Assembly: GCA_947626105.1 (NCBI GenBank)
Contig: CANQQY010000001.1
Span: forward strand, 146,013 to 210,012
Length of the DNA: 64,000 nt
Origin: an uncultured Clostridia bacterium
GTDB lineage: Bacteria; Bacillota; Clostridia; Christensenellales; Borkfalkiaceae
Reading direction: 5' to 3'
A model generated the notes under the pieces. That model was not told where the DNA came from. It did not search any database and was given only the letters and a program-made list of their open reading frames with translations. Below, one piece after another: positions 60,867-64,000 of the stretch (positions are counted from its first letter, which is position 1; each line of letters starts with the position of its first letter). A program made the translations under genes and the position numbers.

Positions 60867-62386
60867 TTAGCACCCAATTTGAACCCAAGCGGTTCAAGTT
60901 GGGCGCTTTTTCTATGTTCTGAGCTTTTCAGTTCGTCAAGTTCGTCCCTGTCGAGTTTTACCTTTGTCGGCACATCGGGCGAAGTGTTGTAAAAGATATA
61001 CACGCAGTCGTCAAATAGGACAACACGATAGATGAACGAGTTGAAAAATTCGTTTTTCTCCTCGTCGTTCTGGTATTTCTTCCTCGCAAAGTAAGTCAGG
61101 AACGCCTTTACCGTTTCGTATTGGAGCGGTTGAATTTGTCTTGCCTTTTCCAATGCGATCTTTTCTTCGAGAACGTCATTTTGCTGTTCCAAAGCAAGCA
61201 GTCTTTCCTTTGTGGACTTCGTAACGACTCCCTCGGCAATGGCGTTCAGAAAGCCGTTTATGGACTTCTGAACTTGCTGTTGCTCCTTTTCGAGCAGAGC
61301 GAGCGAGTTGGACTTTGTAATGCTACTATTGAATTTTTCCACAATCGCCGAGGAGATTTTGTCTATCACTTGCGGCTTTAAGACGTATTCTATCGCCTTT
61401 TCAAAGACGAGGTTTTCGAGCTTCTCTTTTGTAATGTTGCTCTTGTTGCATTGCTCTTTGTTCTTCTTGCGGTTAAAACACTTGTAGTAGTGATAGATTT
61501 TACCCGTATGACTTGTGCCGTCCTCGGCGGTCATGAGTGTGCCGCAATTTCCGCAGAAAAGTTTTCCGGACAAAACGTATTCGCTGTGTTCCTGTACGGT
61601 CTTTTGCTTGTGCCGTTGATTGTCCATGATACGATTGCAGGCTTCATAGGTATTCTTGTCCACGATAGCGGGAACGACGTTTTCATAGGTTTCGCCGTTG
61701 TTGATGACAATTCCCGCATACTTGCTGTTGCGGATAATTTTGGCGAAAGAATTGACCGTAAATGTCGCTCCGCTTTTGTTATGAATACCTTGCACATTCA
61801 GCCTGTCCACAATGCTTTTGGCTTTCTCTCCGCTCTTATAGCGGGCGAACATATCTCGCACGATCTCCGCTTCGGTGGGATTGACCGACCAATGTTTATC
61901 CACGATGTCATAACCGAATAAGCAGTTTCCACCTATGAAATATCCCTTTGTGAGGCTCTCCTTGATACCTCTTTTTACCTTTTGACTTAACTCGGCGGAG
62001 TAGTATTCCGCCATACTTTCAAGTACGCCTTCAATGAGAATGCCACTCGCATCTTCGGTTATATTCTCTTTTGCAGAGAGAACACGAACGCCATTCTTTT
62101 TCAGTTTAGCCTTGTAATTTGCGCTGTCGTAGCGGTTTCGAGCGAAGCGGTCTAATTGATAGACGAGGACATAATCGAAAGTTTTCTTTTTGCTGTCGTC
62201 GATCATTTTCAGGAACTGCGGACGTTTGTCCGTAGTTCCTGTCATCGCTCTGTCTATGTATTCGCCAACGACGGTCAAATCCTGCCGTTTGGCGTAATCG
62301 TAACATTCGCGAAGCTGTCCTTCAATGGATTGCTCCGTCTGCGTGTGCGAGGAAAACCTTGCATAAATAACAGTTCTCTTTTTCAT
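60854..62386 (-). CDS. Large serine recombinase (integrase) of the mobile element
   Basis: The 510-aa protein has a resolvase domain with the nucleophile Ser in VIYARFSSHTQTEQS, YQLDRFARNRYD and the catalytic-domain helix ILIEGVLESMAEYYS. The recombinase domain (GYDIVDKHWSVNPTEAEIV) follows. The zinc-ribbon region has LFCGNCGTLM and later YKCFNRKKNKEQCNKS, then a coiled coil (residues ~350-430). Such enzymes integrate and excise elements without a tyrosine nucleophile. The last codons and the TGA stop lie in the tRNA-Ser 3' end, so the 3' end of the gene is set by the insertion site. It overlaps the preceding small ORF as ATGA. Confidence 0.95.
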   Translation of the reverse strand: MKKRTVIYARFSSHTQTEQSIEGQLRECYDYAKRQDLTVVGEYIDRAMTGTTDKRPQFLKMIDDSKKKTFDYVLVYQLDRFARNRYDSANYKAKLKKNGVRVLSAKENITEDASGILIEGVLESMAEYYSAELSQKVKRGIKESLTKGYFIGGNCLFGYDIVDKHWSVNPTEAEIVRDMFARYKSGEKAKSIVDRLNVQGIHNKSGATFTVNSFAKIIRNSKYAGIVINNGETYENVVPAIVDKNTYEACNRIMDNQRHKQKTVQEHSEYVLSGKLFCGNCGTLMTAEDGTSHTGKIYHYYKCFNRKKNKEQCNKSNITKEKLENLVFEKAIEYVLKPQVIDKISSAIVEKFNSSITKSNSLALLEKEQQQVQKSINGFLNAIAEGVVTKSTKERLLALEQQNDVLEEKIALEKARQIQPLQYETVKAFLTYFARKKYQNDEEKNEFFNSFIYRVVLFDDCVYIFYNTSPDVPTKVKLDRDELDELKSSEHRKSAQLEPLGFKLGANGGR

Positions 62387-62574
62387 TGTTTTCTCCTTTG
62401 CCCGAATACCTTACTTGGCGTTAGGTCACCCATGTCGCCGCCGCTTTTCATATAGTCGAGCAGTATGTTTGCAAGTATCATCGCACTTGCTTTTATCTTC
62501 TCATCGGGGAGATCAAGTTCTCCGCATTCAGTTTGTCTTGTTTGTAAATCTACCTTTGCACAGTTTTGTTTCAA
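62383..62574 (-). CDS. Small ORF coupled to the recombinase gene, unknown function
   Basis: A 63-aa acidic/helical product (for example DLPDEKIKASAMILANILLD) whose stop overlaps the recombinase start (ATGA). That coupling and its position argue for a real gene. The only usable start is TTG 62574, which sits unusually close to a GGAGAG site, so the N-terminus is uncertain. It might be an excision or regulatory accessory of the recombinase, which is inference from position only. Confidence 0.5.
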   Translation of the reverse strand: MKQNCAKVDLQTRQTECGELDLPDEKIKASAMILANILLDYMKSGGDMGDLTPSKVFGQRRKQ

Positions 62575-62894
62575 CTCTCCTTATTTTTCTATTTGTGCAG
62601 TTACGATGTTCTCTGGCTGAATGGATACAATGTTCTCTCTCCATATTCACAAAAATCCTCCTTTTTAGATTTTGTAAATTGTGGGTAGAAACAGTTTGTT
62701 CAACCGAACTCTATCCGTTTTGTCGGAGTAAAGTTATTTCTCGGACTTATCCGACTCAAATCCGAAAAAGTCGTCATAGCCGTCCTCGTCGCAGCAAACT
62801 CCATTTTCAGCAATTTGTCTGTTCGGCAAATTGCAACTTCATTTCGTTGCTGCTCCTCTTCGCAAAAAATCTCTACGATATTTTTTGCGAGAAA
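62575..62894. other. Gap in the mobile element with no firm gene
   Basis: This 320-bp stretch contains repeated GTCGGA/TCCGAC-type inverted motifs near 62720-62755 and a GAGGAG site before an 11-codon ORF near 62850. An acidic frame without an ATG (CCDEDGYDDFFGFESD) also ends near 62745. It may be the remnant of a small gene or a leader. I see nothing I can name. Confidence 0.4.
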
Positions 62895-63107
62895 TTAAGG
62901 TCGCGCCGCCGCTTCGTCGAGCAAAGCCTTATAGCCCGCTTCGATCAGTTCTATCTTGGTGTACCCGTACTTTTTAAGAAAAGCGTTGATGTTCTCAGCT
63001 GTTTCTCTCGGCACACTCGTTCCCCACGAAAGGCTCTTTGCCTTTCTCTCTGCCTTGTGTTTTTCCTCATAACGCTTGTCCTTGACAGACCTCGGTTTCT
63101 TTTCCAT
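62895..63107 (-). CDS. Small basic protein, possible DNA-binding regulator of the element
   Basis: The 70-aa product has a Lys-rich N-terminus (KDKRYEEKHKAERKAKS) followed by WGTSVPRETAENINAFLKKYG and KIELIEAGYKALLDEA. The strand-helix-helix pattern resembles ribbon-helix-helix proteins of plasmids and integrative elements. Start ATG 63107 has a GGAGG site five bases upstream. A consensus promoter and a 14-bp palindrome lie directly before it, consistent with autoregulation. The family assignment is tentative. Confidence 0.6.
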   Translation of the reverse strand: MEKKPRSVKDKRYEEKHKAERKAKSLSWGTSVPRETAENINAFLKKYGYTKIELIEAGYKALLDEAAARP

Positions 63108-63131
63108 GATTACCTCCGTAAAATATATGCG

Positions 63132-63173
63132 TCGTATGAATACGATTATATCTTTTTCTTTGAGGTTTGTCAA
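63132..63173 (-). promoter_or_regulatory. Consensus promoter with overlapping palindromic operator
   Basis: TTGACA (63168-63173), 17 bp, TATAAT (63145-63150), followed immediately by the perfect palindrome TCGTATGAATACGA (63132-63145) covering the expected start point. Confidence 0.8.
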
Positions 63174-63191
63174 GAGATTTAAGCGCGATTC

Positions 63192-63947
63192 TTAAAAGCC
63201 GTCGTAATAAAGTTCGTCATAGAGGTCGCCTTCTGTCCGATGGTAACGCTTACGCTGACTTTCAACCGTGTTCTTGACAAGCGAAAAACTCTCGCCGCGT
63301 TTCGCTCCGTATTTCTCGGATACTTCCTTGAAGAAGTCCTCTTGCAGAGCGGAGAATGACACAAGCCCGCCGCGCGCTTTCCAAAATGCGCTATGGGAAA
63401 GCAGGGGTTCGTCTATTTCAATGCGTTGCCTATACATAGGCATATCGTACTCGTCGCGCATTTGAAGTCTGTTGCCTGCCTCGCTTCTGTCATTGCTCAT
63501 AATCTTTTCATGCCAAACTTCGGTGACGGGAAGATAATAGACAAAGAGGTTTCGCCTGTTCGGCTCGGTGATGATTACGGCGCAGATGATGTTCTCATGT
63601 GTGTGCAGAAAGCCTATCTTGTCTATGGCGTAGGCATAGCACTTACGGAAGTACGCCTTTATTTCCTCTTCGTCAAGAAAGCCGTCCCAAAACTCTCTGT
63701 TGCCGCCGAATTGCAGACATTCCAAGACAATGTTCTTGCCTCGGAAGTGGTAGGCGGCGTTTGTAGACTTCATCACTTCGTTCCACGCCTGTTCGGTCGT
63801 GGACATTCTCTTGAAGTATTCTACCTTGTACCGCTGTTCGCAGTCTTTAAGGTATTCGTCTATATTCGCAAATTCGCTTTTCTTGTGCGTAATGACGGAA
63901 ATGGTTGCGTGTTTATCTCGCGGGTACTTCTGTTCGGGCATTCCCAT
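63192..63947 (-). CDS. MobV/Pre-type relaxase (plasmid mobilisation protein)
   Basis: The 251-aa product shows the MobV pattern. A segment YAIDKIGFLHTHENIICAVIITEP resembles the family's metal-binding region, although the usual HxDE-type motif is altered to ITEPNRR. It is followed by NLFVYYLPVTEVW and later SALQEDFFKEVSEKYGAKRGES. It is shorter than typical MobV proteins (~400 aa) because the C-terminal coiled coil is absent. It would nick an origin of transfer; none was identified. ATG 63947 is 33 bases from the strong AGGAGG site, so initiation at the in-frame ATT 63971, nine bases from it, is possible. Confidence 0.7.
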   Translation of the reverse strand: MGMPEQKYPRDKHATISVITHKKSEFANIDEYLKDCEQRYKVEYFKRMSTTEQAWNEVMKSTNAAYHFRGKNIVLECLQFGGNREFWDGFLDEEEIKAYFRKCYAYAIDKIGFLHTHENIICAVIITEPNRRNLFVYYLPVTEVWHEKIMSNDRSEAGNRLQMRDEYDMPMYRQRIEIDEPLLSHSAFWKARGGLVSFSALQEDFFKEVSEKYGAKRGESFSLVKNTVESQRKRYHRTEGDLYDELYYDGF

Positions 63948-64000
63948 TTTGTTCTCGTAATACTTGTAAATCTTGTTTCACCTCCTTTTGAGGGCAGAAA

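Larger units (their letters stand above)
60843..64000. mobile_element. Integrative mobilisable element at tRNA-Ser (right end outside window)
   Basis: It comprises a large serine recombinase at the tRNA boundary, a coupled small ORF, a small basic protein with its own regulated promoter, and a MobV-type relaxase. The DNA is visibly richer in A+T than the flanking chromosome. No conjugation genes are seen within the window, so it is either mobilisable or its transfer genes lie further right. Confidence 0.8.

Overview
The window reads as chromosome of an endospore-forming Clostridia-type Firmicute, probably an uncultured gut lineage. The evidence is spoIVA, rny, rsfS, a fused nadD-yqeK, BspA-type and GLUG-type surface proteins, arabinose/galactoside utilisation genes, moderately high GC, and sigma-A promoters with a 17-bp spacer. 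No rRNA or CRISPR array is present. Most genes lie on the minus strand.

Layout. 1-8.0 kb holds housekeeping genes (edge-truncated aldo/keto reductase, rny, tsaD, prfB, secA). 8.6-28.2 kb is one giant surface-protein gene. It has an N-terminal membrane anchor, about 14 'GD-Y' stalk repeats, about 14 GLUG-type modules and a C-terminal beta-helix. As sequenced it is split by a 9-nt G tract at 12670-12678: G9 gives a 5164-aa product, whereas G8 would give about 6516 aa. 28.4-36 kb carries metabolism and maintenance genes (a DeoC-like protein without catalytic residues, rsfS, nadD-yqeK, nnr, birA, recX and a membrane-anchored ComEC-like metallo-hydrolase). 36-44.2 kb is a plant-sugar operon (FGGY kinase, araD, araA, GH36 alpha-galactosidase, UDP-sugar pyrophosphorylase and a small helical protein). 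44.8-46.5 kb encodes a BspA-type lipoprotein. It shares a repeat module with the giant protein's stalk, and a 12-bp block in its promoter. 47.4-55.4 kb has an MscS channel, spoIVA, and a chain made of a YesL-like protein, a methyltransferase, hslO, a TPR protein and a helical-repeat protein. 55.8-58.6 kb is asd-dapA-dapB, followed by tRNA-Thr. 58.9-60.0 kb is a membrane protein whose C-terminus looks like ribosomal protein uL15. Then come an amidase-domain protein and tRNA-Ser.

From 60.85 kb to the window end is a mobile element inserted at the 3' end of tRNA-Ser(UGA). It carries a large serine recombinase whose last codons and stop lie in the tRNA, a coupled small ORF, a small basic protein with a promoter and palindromic operator, and a MobV-type relaxase.

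The intergenic spaces are loaded with several families of interspersed palindromic repeats: GGGGAGC/GACTGAGGGG stem-loops, a CCCCCACC...CCGCCCCC element, 74-150-bp fold-backs, and a family of up to about 300 bp with complex structure. Stems in the stem-loop family and the large family differ in sequence between copies while keeping their pairing. The most promising leads are the G-tract switch in the giant surface protein, the structured repeat family, the uL15-membrane fusion and the catalytically dead DeoC-like protein.
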